From the NCBI GenBank assembly GCA_031180825.1, contig JAPSLM010000006.1, positions 235,516-299,515 on the forward strand: a stretch of 64,000 bases of DNA, read 5' to 3'. A model generated the notes under the pieces. It saw nothing but the letters and a program-made list of their open reading frames with translations. It did not search any database and had not been told where the DNA came from. Numbering within the stretch: position 1 is the stretch's first letter; each line of letters begins with the position of its first letter. Source of the stretch: Paenibacillus sp. Lineage in GTDB: Bacteria; Bacillota; Bacilli; Paenibacillales; NBRC-103111. A program made the translations under genes and the position numbers. Below are positions 43,761 through 52,694 of this stretch, piece by piece.

Positions 43761-45497
43761 CTACAAATACTCGCGCAGCCAAGGAAGCTGCGATTCGACC
43801 GCGCTTCGCACCTCGTCCGGATCGTCCAGCTCAAGCACCGCTTCCGCCAGTCTGCCCGCCTCGCTCCGGTCCAGCTTCGCGATCATGGCCCGCGTACGCG
43901 CCACGTGGACGCCGCTCATACTGAACTCGTGCAGACCCATGCCGAGCAGAATCGGCACCGCATGCGGCTGCCCCGCCATTTCCCCGCACATGCCGACCCA
44001 CTTGCCTTCCCGCGACGCCGCGCGGATAACCTGATCGATCAAACGCAGCACCGCAGGCTGGAGCGGATCGTTCAATTGCGCCAGCTTCGGATTCATCCGG
44101 TCGGCCGCCATCGTATACTGCACGAGGTCGTTCGTTCCGATGCTGAAGAAATCGACCTCCTTGGCCAGCCGGTCGGCCATCAGTGCCGCTCCCGGCACTT
44201 CGATCATGACGCCCGTCTCCGGATCGTCCCGGAATGCCCGGCCTTCGGCCCGCAGCTCTGCTTTGGCTTCCTCCAGAACGGCCTTGGCCCGTCTCCATTC
44301 GCGGAGCGAAGCGATCATCGGAAACATGATCTTGACGTTGGCCTCCGCGCCGGCCCGCAAAATGGCGCGAAGCTGCGTCTTGAACAGCTCCGGCCGGTCC
44401 AGGCAAATGCGGATCGCCCGGTATCCGAGGAACGGGTTCTCTTCCTTCGGCAGCTCCAGCAGCGGCAGCTCCTTGTCCCCGCCGATATCCATCGTGCGGA
44501 TCACGATCGGCGCCCCCGGTCCGAAGGCCCGGGCCGCCGCCGCATACGCTTCGTACTGCTCCTCCTCCGTCGGCAGCGAATCGAGCCCCATGTACAGAAA
44601 TTCCGTACGGAACAGCCCTACGCCTTCGGCCCCGCCGCGCGCGGCCGCTTCCGCATCGGCCGGCGAGCCGATGTTGGCGGCGAGCTCGACGCTTGCGCCG
44701 TCCAGCGTTACGGACGGGCGGTCTACAAACGCGCGGTAACGATCAGCCAACGCTTGCTGCTCGGCCGCCTTTTGGCGGTAGGCGGCAAGATCCTCTTCCG
44801 CCGGAGCGACGAGCACGACGCCTTCGCGGCCGTCGACGACAACCCGCTGGCCGTCCTGCACTTGGAACAGGCTCTCGCCCACGCCGACAATCGCCGGGAT
44901 GCCCAGCGAGCGGGCCAAGATGGCGGAGTGCGACGTCTTGCCGCCGGAAGCGGTGACGAAGCCCGCCGTCGCATTCGGATCAAGCTGGGCCGTCTGCGAC
45001 GGCGTCAGCTCATCCGCGATCAGAATGAAGGGCTCATCCGTCAAGCGTGCGTCCAAAGGCTCGTCGGCACGGAGCAGCTTGCGGATTACACGGCGCGTCA
45101 CGTCGCGGATATCCGCAGCCCTTTCCCGCAAGTACTCGTCGTCTAAGCTTTCCAGCAGCGATATGGTCTCCTGCATCGCTTCATCCAACGCCGCTTCCGC
45201 CCGGATAAGCTCCTCGCGAATGATCGACTGTGCTTTGCCGATCAGCTCTTCATCCTGAAGGAACAGCCGGTGGCCTTCGAAAATTTCCGCTTCCTGCTCA
45301 CGGCCCCGGTCCGCCAAGTCCCGGCCGATCCCCTGCAGCTCCTCGTCCGCCCGGCGGATCGCCTCGGCCAGCCGCTCAAGCTCGGCGTCCGTCTCCTCCG
45401 CCGGGATCGGAAGCCGTTCCGGACGCTGCGCCTCGCGCATCACTTTCGCGACGCCGATCGCAATCCCCGGCGCCGCGGCAACTCCCTGCAGCCACAC
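43761..45497 (-). CDS. ptsI: Phosphoenolpyruvate-protein phosphotransferase, PTS enzyme I
   Basis: A 578-residue enzyme I that takes phosphate from PEP and passes it to HPr. The phospho-histidine is H190 in GGKTSHSAILA. C-terminal PEP-binding motifs include GLFRTEFLYM, IRTMDIGGDKELP, GYRAIRICLD, MIEVPGAALMAD and FSIGTNDLVQYTMAADR. It starts with GTG two bases after the ptsH stop, with GGAAGGAGGGG in front. Last gene of the operon. Confidence 0.95.
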   Translation of the reverse strand: MWLQGVAAAPGIAIGVAKVMREAQRPERLPIPAEETDAELERLAEAIRRADEELQGIGRDLADRGREQEAEIFEGHRLFLQDEELIGKAQSIIREELIRAEAALDEAMQETISLLESLDDEYLRERAADIRDVTRRVIRKLLRADEPLDARLTDEPFILIADELTPSQTAQLDPNATAGFVTASGGKTSHSAILARSLGIPAIVGVGESLFQVQDGQRVVVDGREGVVLVAPAEEDLAAYRQKAAEQQALADRYRAFVDRPSVTLDGASVELAANIGSPADAEAAARGGAEGVGLFRTEFLYMGLDSLPTEEEQYEAYAAAARAFGPGAPIVIRTMDIGGDKELPLLELPKEENPFLGYRAIRICLDRPELFKTQLRAILRAGAEANVKIMFPMIASLREWRRAKAVLEEAKAELRAEGRAFRDDPETGVMIEVPGAALMADRLAKEVDFFSIGTNDLVQYTMAADRMNPKLAQLNDPLQPAVLRLIDQVIRAASREGKWVGMCGEMAGQPHAVPILLGMGLHEFSMSGVHVARTRAMIAKLDRSEAGRLAEAVLELDDPDEVRSAVESQLPWLREYL

Positions 45498-45499
45498 GG

Positions 45500-45781
45500 T
45501 TACCCCTCCTTCCGGGCCGGCGCTTCGGTATATTCGGACAAAATGCGGCCGATCTCCTCCTGTGCCGCTTCTTCCTGCTCTCCCTCGGTAATGAGCGTAA
45601 CCGTGTCTCCGTGCTTGGCGCCGATGGTGAGCACGTTGACCAGGCTTTTCGCGCTGACGCGTTTACCCTCTTTTTCCAAAAAGACGCCGCATTCCTTGTA
45701 GCGCCCGGCCGCCTCCACAATTTTTTTGGCGGGACGCACGTGAAGCCCCAACAGGTTTTGTACAATATAGTCGTTTTGCAT
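45500..45781 (-). CDS. ptsH: Phosphocarrier protein HPr
   Basis: A 93-residue HPr with the enzyme I target H14 in GLHVRPA and the regulatory S46 in SAKSLVNVL, where HPr kinase acts in Firmicutes; phospho-Ser HPr is the CcpA corepressor. Slightly longer than usual at the C-terminus (YTEAPARKEG). It relays phosphate from enzyme I to the IIA domain encoded by crr in the same operon. Confidence 0.95.
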   Translation of the reverse strand: MQNDYIVQNLLGLHVRPAKKIVEAAGRYKECGVFLEKEGKRVSAKSLVNVLTIGAKHGDTVTLITEGEQEEAAQEEIGRILSEYTEAPARKEG

Positions 45782-45845
45782 CGCTCTGCACTCCTTGTTC
45801 CGTTTAGTTTATTTCTCTAGCTGTTATGTTTGCCTGCAGGCAAGA

Positions 45846-47306
45846 TTACATGAGCTTCTGCATCTCGTCTTTCAGCTGCTCGGATTGCGGTCCGAAAATG
45901 ACCTGCACCGCGCCTTGCCCCAGCCTCATGACGCCGGAGGCGCCCAGGCCCTTCAGCGCTTTCTCGTCAACCGCCGCCTCGTCCTTCACGACCAGCCGCA
46001 GCCGCGTAATGCAGGCGTCCAGTCCGATGATATTGTCGGGGCCGCCGATGAAAGCCAGCACTTGGCCCGCCTTTTGAGCGACAGACGATTTGCCCGCGGG
46101 CGCCGATGCCGCGGAGGTCGTCCCGGCGACTTCGTCGTCCTCCCGGCCGGGCGTCTTCAGATTCAGCTTCACGATCAGGACGCGGAACATGACATAATAG
46201 ACGAGAGCGGTCGCAAGACCGACCGGGATGATCAAGAGCGGCTTCGTCGCCAGCGGGTAGTTAAGGGCATAGTCGATGAATCCGGCGGCGAACCCGAAGC
46301 CGTGCTTCACGCCAAGCGCATGCGCCATGTAAGCGGCTGCCCCGGACAACACAGCGTGAGCGGCATACAACCCCGGGGCAAGGAAGATGAAGGCAAATTC
46401 CAACGGCTCCGTAATCCCGGTCAGGAACGAAGCAAGCGCCGCTCCGAACATCATGGACGCGACTACTTTGCGCTTTTCCGGTTTCGCCGTATGAACGATA
46501 GCCAACGCGGCTGCCGGGAGCGCAAACATCGTCATCGGGAAAAATCCGGTCATAAACATCCCGGCCGACTTATCGCCTTTAAAGAAGCGGTATAGGTCCC
46601 CGTGAATGACTTGACCGGCCGCATCGGTAAAGTCGCCGATCTGGAACCAGGCGATCGAGTTCAATACGTGATGCAGGCCGAACGGCAGGAGCAGCCGGTT
46701 GCCGATCACGAACCCCGCAGCTCCGAAACCGCCCAAGCCCACGATAAAGCGGCCGGCTTCGTCCAGCACATGCTGAATCGGACCCCAGATCAACCCGAAG
46801 ACGATCCCGATCAGCACCATCGCCAGCGAGGTGACGATCGGCACGAACCGCTTGCCGCTAAAAAAGCCCAGCCAATCGGGCAATTTAATAGTATGGTACT
46901 TTCTATAAAAAAACGTCGCCAGCGCCCCGGCGAGAATGCCGCCGAGCACCCCCATGTTCAGCTTTGCGTCTTCACCGACCAGTCCCGGGAAAGCCGCCGG
47001 AATTTTGGCCAATACGTTGCTCAGCACCAAGTAAGCGATTACAGCAGCCAACGACGCAACGGCGTCTCCGACGAAAGCGATTGCGATACCGACCGCGAAA
47101 ATAAGCGGCAGGTTATCGAATATGGCGGAGCCGCCGGCGTTCAGGAACGGCGCGATGTACTGGTTCAAAAACCCGCCGACATTTTCCCCCATACGAAAGT
47201 CTTTGACATAGTCAATATTTCCGAACCGCAGCAGAATGGCGGCCGCCGGAAGCACGGCGACGGGGAGCATCAGGGCTTTACCGACTTTTTGCAAAGAAGC
47301 GAGCAT
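45846..47306 (-). CDS. nagE: PTS N-acetylglucosamine-type IIBC component
   Basis: About 486 residues. The IIC domain (1-390) starts LASLQKVGKALMLPVAVLPAAAIL, contains GNRLLLPFGLHHVLN and FLTGITEPLEFAFIF, and gives about ten membrane helices. The IIB domain (about 410-486) has the phospho-cysteine in LDACITRLRL. The GFTDAAGQ-like and HGDLYRFFKGDKSAG segments favour the N-acetylglucosamine branch over glucose. It lacks a fused IIA, which the adjacent crr gene supplies. The ATG at 47306 is chosen; a GTG two codons earlier is possible. Confidence 0.88.
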   Translation of the reverse strand: MLASLQKVGKALMLPVAVLPAAAILLRFGNIDYVKDFRMGENVGGFLNQYIAPFLNAGGSAIFDNLPLIFAVGIAIAFVGDAVASLAAVIAYLVLSNVLAKIPAAFPGLVGEDAKLNMGVLGGILAGALATFFYRKYHTIKLPDWLGFFSGKRFVPIVTSLAMVLIGIVFGLIWGPIQHVLDEAGRFIVGLGGFGAAGFVIGNRLLLPFGLHHVLNSIAWFQIGDFTDAAGQVIHGDLYRFFKGDKSAGMFMTGFFPMTMFALPAAALAIVHTAKPEKRKVVASMMFGAALASFLTGITEPLEFAFIFLAPGLYAAHAVLSGAAAYMAHALGVKHGFGFAAGFIDYALNYPLATKPLLIIPVGLATALVYYVMFRVLIVKLNLKTPGREDDEVAGTTSAASAPAGKSSVAQKAGQVLAFIGGPDNIIGLDACITRLRLVVKDEAAVDEKALKGLGASGVMRLGQGAVQVIFGPQSEQLKDEMQKLM

Positions 47307-47335
47307 CAGCACTCAACCCTTTCAAAATGGATATG

Positions 47336-47836
47336 TTATTTTTTTAAAACCGCGCTCAGCAATCCCGCTTCTCCCGCACGGACCGGTCCCAGCCGGTACT
47401 CCACGGCCGATACGCTTTCTTCGCCGTTGGCGATGATCACCGGGGTAATCAGCGGATAGCCCGCTTCCTTAATGCGATCGATATCGAATTCGATCAGCGT
47501 CTGACCGGCCATAACCTTGTCGCCTGTAGAAACGCGGGACGTAAATCCTTCGCCGCGCAGCGCTACGGTGTTGATCCCAATATGAACCAGGAGCTGAACG
47601 CCCGATTCGTGCTCCAGAATCAGCGCATGATTCGTATCGATCCGATGCGCGACCGTGCCGTCGAACGGAGCGATCAGCTTGCCGTCCGTCGGCTCGATAG
47701 CAACGCCTTCGCCCATGTGCTTCCCGGCGAACGCTTCATCAGGAACCTGTCCCAGCTCTACGGCTTTGCCCGTTAGCGGAGATGCGATTTCCAGCCGATT
47801 CGTCTTTGTCTTGTTGGATAGCCATTTGGATAACAT
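47336..47836 (-). CDS. crr: PTS glucose-family IIA component
   Basis: A 166-residue IIA-Glc protein. The phosphorylated histidine is H85 in VQLLVHIGINTV with the partner H70 in NHALILEHESG; IASPLTGKAVELGQVPDEAFAG begins the fold. It hands phosphate from HPr to the IIB of nagE and possibly to other IIBC proteins. It lies 15 bases after glcT and 29 bases before nagE. Confidence 0.93.
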   Translation of the reverse strand: MLSKWLSNKTKTNRLEIASPLTGKAVELGQVPDEAFAGKHMGEGVAIEPTDGKLIAPFDGTVAHRIDTNHALILEHESGVQLLVHIGINTVALRGEGFTSRVSTGDKVMAGQTLIEFDIDRIKEAGYPLITPVIIANGEESVSAVEYRLGPVRAGEAGLLSAVLKK

Positions 47837-47851
47837 CTGTTAGTTCCTCCC

Positions 47852-48724
47852 TTAATGTGTTGTGCGGTCCCCGGGATACGCTTGCAACAGCCGGTACAAA
47901 TGCATGACCATATAGCCGATCTCATCCGCAGGGACGTCTTTCTCCAGCCGCTGTCCGATCAACAGGCCCAGCTTGGACGCCAACCGGTATTCTTCGGGGT
48001 ATTGGGTTTTAAAGTCGTTCATAAACGGATTGCGGACGACTTTGCCGTGAGCAATCCGTTCGATCGCATGCTGCAAATGCGTGACGAGCCGCACATAATC
48101 CATGCTGTCGCGCGGGATGGTGACAGCCAACTCGGTTTCGGCCAGCTCGACCGCTTCGTTAACCAGGTTCGAGAACTTCACAAGCTCCCCGACCGTCACG
48201 CTGCTTACAGCCGAATGGACGTGAAAGGTCAGAAAACCGATTTCGTCCTCGGGAACGTCGATTCCGAACGACTCGCCGATCATCTTCGCCGCGCCTCGCG
48301 CGATTTCATACTCCTTGGGAAACCAGAGCTTCGTTTCCTGCAGGAACGGATTGACAATGTCCATTCCGTTCTTCAGCCGGTACACCGCGAATTGGATATG
48401 ACTTGGCAATGCAAAGTACACCTTGTTGTTCAGCGGCTCGGCAAATTGCCCGTTAATGCTGTCGATGATCCGCTCGGAGATGCGGATCACCTCGGGGTCG
48501 ATGCCTTCCAGCAGCGTGTGGTACTCGCTCATCTGGTCGCGATCGTCCAGCCGAAATCGTTTTTCGATACGGGGGTCTTTGGCGTCGATCGTCCCGCTTC
48601 CTTTGGAGGAAAATCCGATGCCCTTTCCCAGCAGCACGTACTCTTTCCCGGATTCCGAATCCGACACCATGAGCACATTGTTGCTGATGACCCGCTCGAT
48701 TCGAAGCAGACGATTCGCTTGCAT
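47852..48724 (-). CDS. glcT: BglG-family antiterminator (GlcT type)
   Basis: A 290-residue protein: CAT RNA-binding domain (1-60, RIERVISNNVLMVSDSESGKEY, LLGKGIGF) and two PTS regulation domains, PRD1 (about 70-170) and PRD2 (about 175-280), with conserved histidines in FLTFHVHSAV, VTHLQHAIERI and GYMVMHLYRL. PTS components phosphorylate the PRDs, and the active dimer binds an RNA antiterminator. The RNA target overlaps a terminator directly upstream of this very gene, so it controls its own operon. Confidence 0.92.
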   Translation of the reverse strand: MQANRLLRIERVISNNVLMVSDSESGKEYVLLGKGIGFSSKGSGTIDAKDPRIEKRFRLDDRDQMSEYHTLLEGIDPEVIRISERIIDSINGQFAEPLNNKVYFALPSHIQFAVYRLKNGMDIVNPFLQETKLWFPKEYEIARGAAKMIGESFGIDVPEDEIGFLTFHVHSAVSSVTVGELVKFSNLVNEAVELAETELAVTIPRDSMDYVRLVTHLQHAIERIAHGKVVRNPFMNDFKTQYPEEYRLASKLGLLIGQRLEKDVPADEIGYMVMHLYRLLQAYPGDRTTH

Positions 48725-48766
48725 AGCCTAACCCACCCCCTTTCTTTCCGTCCCGGGAGACGGCAA

Positions 48767-48815
48767 ACAAAAAAGAGCCAAAAAAAGACCTTTTATCTTA
48801 GTCTTTTCCTGGCTC
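48767..48815 (-). terminator. Regulated terminator in the glcT leader
   Basis: Minus strand GAGCCAGGAAAAGACT pairs with AGGTCTTTTTTTGGCTC, followed by TTTTTTG. Its 5' arm (GAGCC) is shared with the RAT element. Confidence 0.9.
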
Positions 48816-48836
48816 ATGCCCTTTTATCGGTAACAC
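48811..48836 (-). promoter_or_regulatory. Ribonucleic antiterminator (RAT) bound by GlcT
   Basis: The minus strand reads GTGTTACCGATAAAAGG then GCATGAGCC, matching the GTGTTACTGAT...CAGGCATGAG pattern of the Bacillus ptsG RAT as recalled. It overlaps the first stem of the terminator, so binding would prevent termination. Confidence 0.8.
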
Positions 48837-48862
48837 GCCAATTTGTATTCGGTTACAGTCAC

Positions 48863-48891
48863 ATCATACCCATTTGTAAGCGTTTCGTCAA
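48863..48891 (-). promoter_or_regulatory. Promoter of the glcT-PTS operon with a cre-like spacer
   Basis: TTGACG and TATGAT are exactly 17 bases apart. The spacer contains AAACGCTTACA (48875-48885), which fits the right part of the CcpA cre consensus, so catabolite control is possible. Confidence 0.75.
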
Positions 48892-48950
48892 TAGGATTTG
48901 CGTGGAATTTCAGGTCGAATTTTTTAAACAAATGACCAACGCTATTTTTC

Positions 48951-49217
48951 TTAACGGGGCAAGCTTTGCAGCGCCGCGTTCACAAGCAGGTCGTAGAAAT
49001 CGTCGTCTTCTTCCAGTCTTTCTTCTACCGCAAGAATGTCTTCCTCCGACCCCGGTTCTTTGGAAAAAATCAGGCTGTAGCTCCAATCCTTTGCATTTTT
49101 GCTGTGCAGCGTAATTTCATAAGGCGCTTCATGCCCTTCATATTGAAACTCGACATGGCCCACATAACCGTTCTCTTTGCTGTGCGTCATCCGGCTTCCG
49201 ATGATGTTCACGTTCAT
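48951..49217 (-). CDS. Small hypothetical protein (88 residues)
   Basis: Begins NVNIIGSRMTHSKENGYVGHV, then EFQYEGHEAPYEITLHSKN and a strongly acidic stretch (SEEDILAVEERLEEDDDF). No membrane segment or known motif. A GGGAGGAGC site precedes the ATG. Similar small acidic proteins occur in Paenibacillus, function unknown to me. The PTS promoter begins 60 bases beyond its stop. Confidence 0.7.
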   Translation of the reverse strand: MNVNIIGSRMTHSKENGYVGHVEFQYEGHEAPYEITLHSKNAKDWSYSLIFSKEPGSEEDILAVEERLEEDDDFYDLLVNAALQSLPR

Positions 49218-49293
49218 TCGTCAGCTCCTCCCTTTCTTTTTATCTCTAGACATTATCGCCTTTCGCGGCCCCGTTATCCGCCGGCCTTTTTCA

Positions 49294-50616
49294 TCACGCT
49301 TTGTCGCGCAGCGCTTCCGCAGTCGACGCCACCCGGTTTACCGCACTGCCTATTTCTCCGATCGTATGTACGAGCCGGTCCATCTCGCTGCCGACCTCCT
49401 CCGTACGATCGATGTTCGTCTGCATCGAGCGCACGATTTCGCTGAACACCCTCCGCGCTTCCAACGCTTCCGCCCGGCTTGTTTCCACCACTTGACGCAC
49501 CTCGTGAATGGATTGCACGACCCGGTCGTTGCATTTATCCGATTCGTTGACGATATCTGCGATGCGCGTCAGCGTCTTCTTCGTATCGTCGGACAATTTG
49601 CGCACCTCGCCGGCTACGATCGAGAAGCCTCTGCCGTGTTCGCCGGCCCGGGCCGCCTCAATGGCCGCATTCAGCGAAAGCAAATTGGTCTGCGACGCTA
49701 TGTCCTGCACGATCGTCACGATATCCTTGATCTGCGACGACAGCTCGTTCAGCTGCGCGGCGGACTGCTGCATGTGATCGGCGCGCTCGTGAATGACGAC
49801 GATTTTCGCTTCCAGCGCCTGAATCTGCTCCTGCCCCGCGTCGGCCATTCCCTGGCTCGATCTCGACTGCTCGGCCATCAAGGCGAAGGCTTCCTTCATA
49901 TCGCCGCTCGTCGCGACCAACGTCTCGACCGCCGCGTTATTTTCCTGCGTCAGCGCGGCGAGCTCCTCGCTTAACATGCGCAGATCGCTCCGATATTTTT
50001 CGTGCTGCAGCTCCCGCTGGCGCAAATTCTCTTTTTCGTACGCTTCCAGCACAAGCTGCTGCTCGAAGTTGAACAGCTTGGTCAATACCCGGTTAACGGC
50101 AACCATATCGTCTTTGTTCCGAACTTGACTGACGACAGCGTCGATGAATCCGTTCTGCAGATTTTGGAAAGCGCTTAAGTACCACTTTGGCTCCAAACCG
50201 ATCCGCTCGTGAATCAGGGCGATTTTGGTTCTCTTTTCTATAAACGCCCAGTCCATCTTGCCTTCAAGCAGCTCGGTCAAATGCGTCTTCATCGCCCGGG
50301 CCAGCCGTTCGACGGTCGTATTTTCCCGTATAATCCGGTCCAGCTTGTCCACTTGCAGCACGGCTTGGTAAAACGAATCGACAATTTCGTCGATCCGCAC
50401 CTCGATCATAGGCTTGAAAACGGCGAGTATGCGCAGCTCCTCCTCGGACAAAGCGATCATCTCGAGCTGAGCCTCCAGCTCCGCATCGTTCACCCGACAG
50501 GTGACCTCCGCCGCGTCCAGCTTGTCCTGCCGCAATAACGAAACATGTCCATCCGGCACAGCATCGCCGCTTTTCCCAAACCAACGGGCAACGGCATGAA
50601 ACGGGCACTTGCTCAT
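49294..50616 (-). CDS. Globin-coupled cytoplasmic chemoreceptor (HemAT-like)
   Basis: 440 residues without membrane helices. Residues about 40-200 are a protoglobin-type sensor: [30 protein letters not shown] and the proximal histidine H136 in [20 protein letters not shown]. Residues about 205-440 are a coiled-coil methyl-accepting signalling domain with the hairpin tip [27 protein letters not shown]. HemAT proteins bind oxygen at haem and pass the signal to CheA/CheW. An unusual N-terminus ([13 protein letters not shown]) carries a Cys-Pro-Phe-His motif of unknown role. AGGAGGGGG precedes the ATG. The leader holds a c-di-GMP riboswitch. Confidence 0.9.
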   Translation of the reverse strand: MSKCPFHAVARWFGKSGDAVPDGHVSLLRQDKLDAAEVTCRVNDAELEAQLEMIALSEEELRILAVFKPMIEVRIDEIVDSFYQAVLQVDKLDRIIRENTTVERLARAMKTHLTELLEGKMDWAFIEKRTKIALIHERIGLEPKWYLSAFQNLQNGFIDAVVSQVRNKDDMVAVNRVLTKLFNFEQQLVLEAYEKENLRQRELQHEKYRSDLRMLSEELAALTQENNAAVETLVATSGDMKEAFALMAEQSRSSQGMADAGQEQIQALEAKIVVIHERADHMQQSAAQLNELSSQIKDIVTIVQDIASQTNLLSLNAAIEAARAGEHGRGFSIVAGEVRKLSDDTKKTLTRIADIVNESDKCNDRVVQSIHEVRQVVETSRAEALEARRVFSEIVRSMQTNIDRTEEVGSEMDRLVHTIGEIGSAVNRVASTAEALRDKA

Positions 50617-50660
50617 AAAACGGACCCCCTCCTGTGTTTCTCTCGCGGTCCCGAACGCAC

Positions 50661-50688
50661 TAAAAAAACCGCAGCGTCGCGCGGCTTC
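50661..50688 (-). terminator. Terminator between riboswitch and chemoreceptor gene
   Basis: Minus strand GC-rich stem around GCCGCGCGACGCTGCGG followed by seven T. It lies between aptamer and start codon, as the expression platform of a transcriptional riboswitch would. Confidence 0.65.
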
Positions 50689-50725
50689 TATGGGTTGGCG
50701 TTGAAGTGGCTTAGAGTCACAACAG

Positions 50726-50815
50726 TGGCAACCTGGCGATCGTTCTTCCCGTTCGGGAAGGGCAGACCCATGGCTTTGCGTCCCTGCTTTTCAGACAGGT
50801 ATGCCTTTTTCCTTA
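50726..50815 (-). promoter_or_regulatory. Cyclic di-GMP-I (GEMM) riboswitch
   Basis: On the minus strand the leader contains the GEMM-I core in order: GGCATACC, a GAAA-type loop region (CTGTCTGAAAAGCAG), the near-invariant GGGACGCAAAGCC, GGGTCTG, a P3 hairpin (CTTCCCG/CGGGAAG) and GCCAGGTTGCC closing the aptamer. It is followed by a terminator at 50661 and the chemoreceptor gene. Confidence 0.9.
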
Positions 50816-50972
50816 GGATATGAAAATACTCGATCTATTCTACTACAGTTTTTCAGCGTTTTCTAGCCATTTCTTTTTATTTACCGAAGCGGACGGCTTG
50901 AATTTTTTTCGACACTTTCTGCGGAATATTGTAAAATGGAAAAGAATAGGACGCCTAGGAGGGAAATACGGT

Positions 50973-52598
50973 ATGAATAAATGGTACGCCATGCTGCCGG
51001 CCTGTGTGCTGTGGACGGCGCTTGCGGCACCGGGGTTAGCAGACGCTGCCGAACCGCAGGTCCGTGTGTACATGGACGGCAAGCCCGTCAAATTCGAGGT
51101 TCAGCCCATTTTGGAGAATGGAACGACTTTGGTTCAATTCCGGCCTATTTTTGAAAACATGGGGCTGACAATCGGATGGGACGAGGCGACGCAAACCGTG
51201 ATCGGCACGAAGGACGATCTCTCCATCAAGCTGGTCATCGACGATACGGACGCTTATATCAACGACCGGTTGAACGAGCTTGAGCTTGCGCCCCGGCTGG
51301 TCGAGGGCAATACGTTCGTGCCGCTGCGGTTCGTCAGCGAAGCGAGCGGCAAAGAAGTGACATGGGACGGCAGCAGCATGACGGTATATATCAAAAGTCC
51401 GACGGACTCGGCGGACTCGGCGGAGCCCGGGTATGACGGCGGAACCGCAGGCGGCTCCAAGCCCGGCGGCGGAGATTTCGGGACCAAACCGGGCCGCGGC
51501 ACGGACGCTGCCAAGCCCGAAAGAGGAGACTACACCTACCCGAACGGGGATAAATATACCGGCCAGTTGGTGAACGGATCTCCCGAAGGCCGGGGCAGGC
51601 TGTATAACCCGAGCGGCAAGCTGCTGTTCGAAGGCACGATGACGAACGGGCTTCCCGGAGACGGCCGCATCAAGAGCTACCACGAGAACGGCCAGCTGGA
51701 ATTTGACGGGATTTTGAAAAACGGGGTGCGCAGCGGCTCCGGCAAGCAGTATTCTTCCACGGGCGCACTGGTGTTCGACGGCACCTTCTCGGTCGGCGAA
51801 CGGGAAAAAGGGACGCTGCACTACGACAACGGCGATAAATATACCGGTCCATTCGATAACGACAAACCGAGCGGAGCCGGCAAGCTTATGTACAAAAATG
51901 GAGACGTATACGAGGGCGATTTCTTCGACGGACGGCGCGAAGGCAAAGGAACCTATACGACGGCCAAAGGCGAGAAGCTGGTCGGGGACTTCAAAAACAA
52001 CATGATGAACGGCATCATCTCCCATTATGATAAAAAAGGGACCTTGCTGTCCGTCAGCGAATTTTCCAACGACGTGCTGATCCGCAAAGTCGATATGGGC
52101 AACGGCAGCACGGCGCTGCCGAATACGAATCCTACGGCGCTGCCGAATACGAATCCTACGGCGCAGCCGGACCAGGTCAAGCTTGAGAATGACCGGCACC
52201 AGAAGCTCGTGAATTCGATCCGGGAAAACTACAATCGGAACAAAAAACAGCTGGAGGACCAGATCGCCCAAATCCGCAAGGATCACCCGGGAACCTACTC
52301 CAGCCAGGCGGAATATAACAAGGCGCTGAAGGAAGCCGAGACGAAGCAAACGGAAATTACGAATAAGCTGCATTCGCTGGCCGGCGATTTTTCCAAGGCG
52401 GCGGAAGCGGCCAAGGCCGAACTGAACAAGCAGCTGACGAACGTTCAGACGCTGATCACGCAAATTCACGCCAAAGGCGCGGCGCAACAGCGGATCGAGT
52501 CGCTAAGGGATCAGCTCAGCTTACTGAGGAACAATTACAACAACGAGTTGAAGAAAGCAAACGACCAGCACTTGGAAATCATCAAACAGCTGAAATAG
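50973..52598 (+). CDS. Secreted stalk-domain protein with MORN repeats and a C-terminal coiled coil
   Basis: 541 residues. A signal peptide (about 1-27) is followed by a copper-amine-oxidase N-terminal-like stalk domain (about 30-140: VRVYMDGKPVKFEVQPILENG-type start, FRPIFENMGLTIGWDEATQTV, FVPLRFVSEASGKEVTWDG), a Gly/Lys linker, and MORN-type repeats (about 185-380: YPNGDKYTGQLVNGSPEGRG, YHENGQLEFDG, YDNGDKYTGPFDNDKPSGAG, YKNGDVYEGDFFDGRREGKG). A TALPNTNP tandem and a long charged coiled coil (about 405-541) end it. Probably a cell-surface or spore-surface structural protein. AGGAGG precedes the ATG at 50973. Confidence 0.85.
   Translation: MNKWYAMLPACVLWTALAAPGLADAAEPQVRVYMDGKPVKFEVQPILENGTTLVQFRPIFENMGLTIGWDEATQTVIGTKDDLSIKLVIDDTDAYINDRLNELELAPRLVEGNTFVPLRFVSEASGKEVTWDGSSMTVYIKSPTDSADSAEPGYDGGTAGGSKPGGGDFGTKPGRGTDAAKPERGDYTYPNGDKYTGQLVNGSPEGRGRLYNPSGKLLFEGTMTNGLPGDGRIKSYHENGQLEFDGILKNGVRSGSGKQYSSTGALVFDGTFSVGEREKGTLHYDNGDKYTGPFDNDKPSGAGKLMYKNGDVYEGDFFDGRREGKGTYTTAKGEKLVGDFKNNMMNGIISHYDKKGTLLSVSEFSNDVLIRKVDMGNGSTALPNTNPTALPNTNPTAQPDQVKLENDRHQKLVNSIRENYNRNKKQLEDQIAQIRKDHPGTYSSQAEYNKALKEAETKQTEITNKLHSLAGDFSKAAEAAKAELNKQLTNVQTLITQIHAKGAAQQRIESLRDQLSLLRNNYNNELKKANDQHLEIIKQLK
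52110..52157 (+). repeat. 24-bp tandem repeat, two perfect units
   Basis: Two identical 24-base units inside the stalk-MORN gene encode TALPNTNP twice, with a partial third (TAQP). Such in-frame units can change number by slippage and act as a linker. Confidence 0.9.
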
Positions 52599-52639
52599 TT
52601 CCGCCTGCTTGTTCGTTATAACTTACAAGCCTGCACAGA

Positions 52640-52671
52640 AGGCCTGCATCGTTCCGGATGCAGGTCTTTTT
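52640..52671 (+). terminator. Terminator after the stalk-MORN gene
   Basis: GGCCTGCATC and GATGCAGGTC enclose GTTCCG, followed by TTTTTG. Also serves as a boundary to the convergent permease gene. Confidence 0.9.
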
Positions 52672-52694
52672 GCGCATGCCCTACTTTCGCATAG

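Noticed and set aside
52110-52157. Possible CRISPR-like or regulatory tandem repeat
   Set aside because: Two in-frame 24-base units coding for TALPNTNP inside a protein gene; no spacers.
51036-52487. Minus-strand open frame of 483 codons
   Set aside because: Antisense to the stalk-MORN gene, which has a signal peptide, repeats and a good ribosome site.
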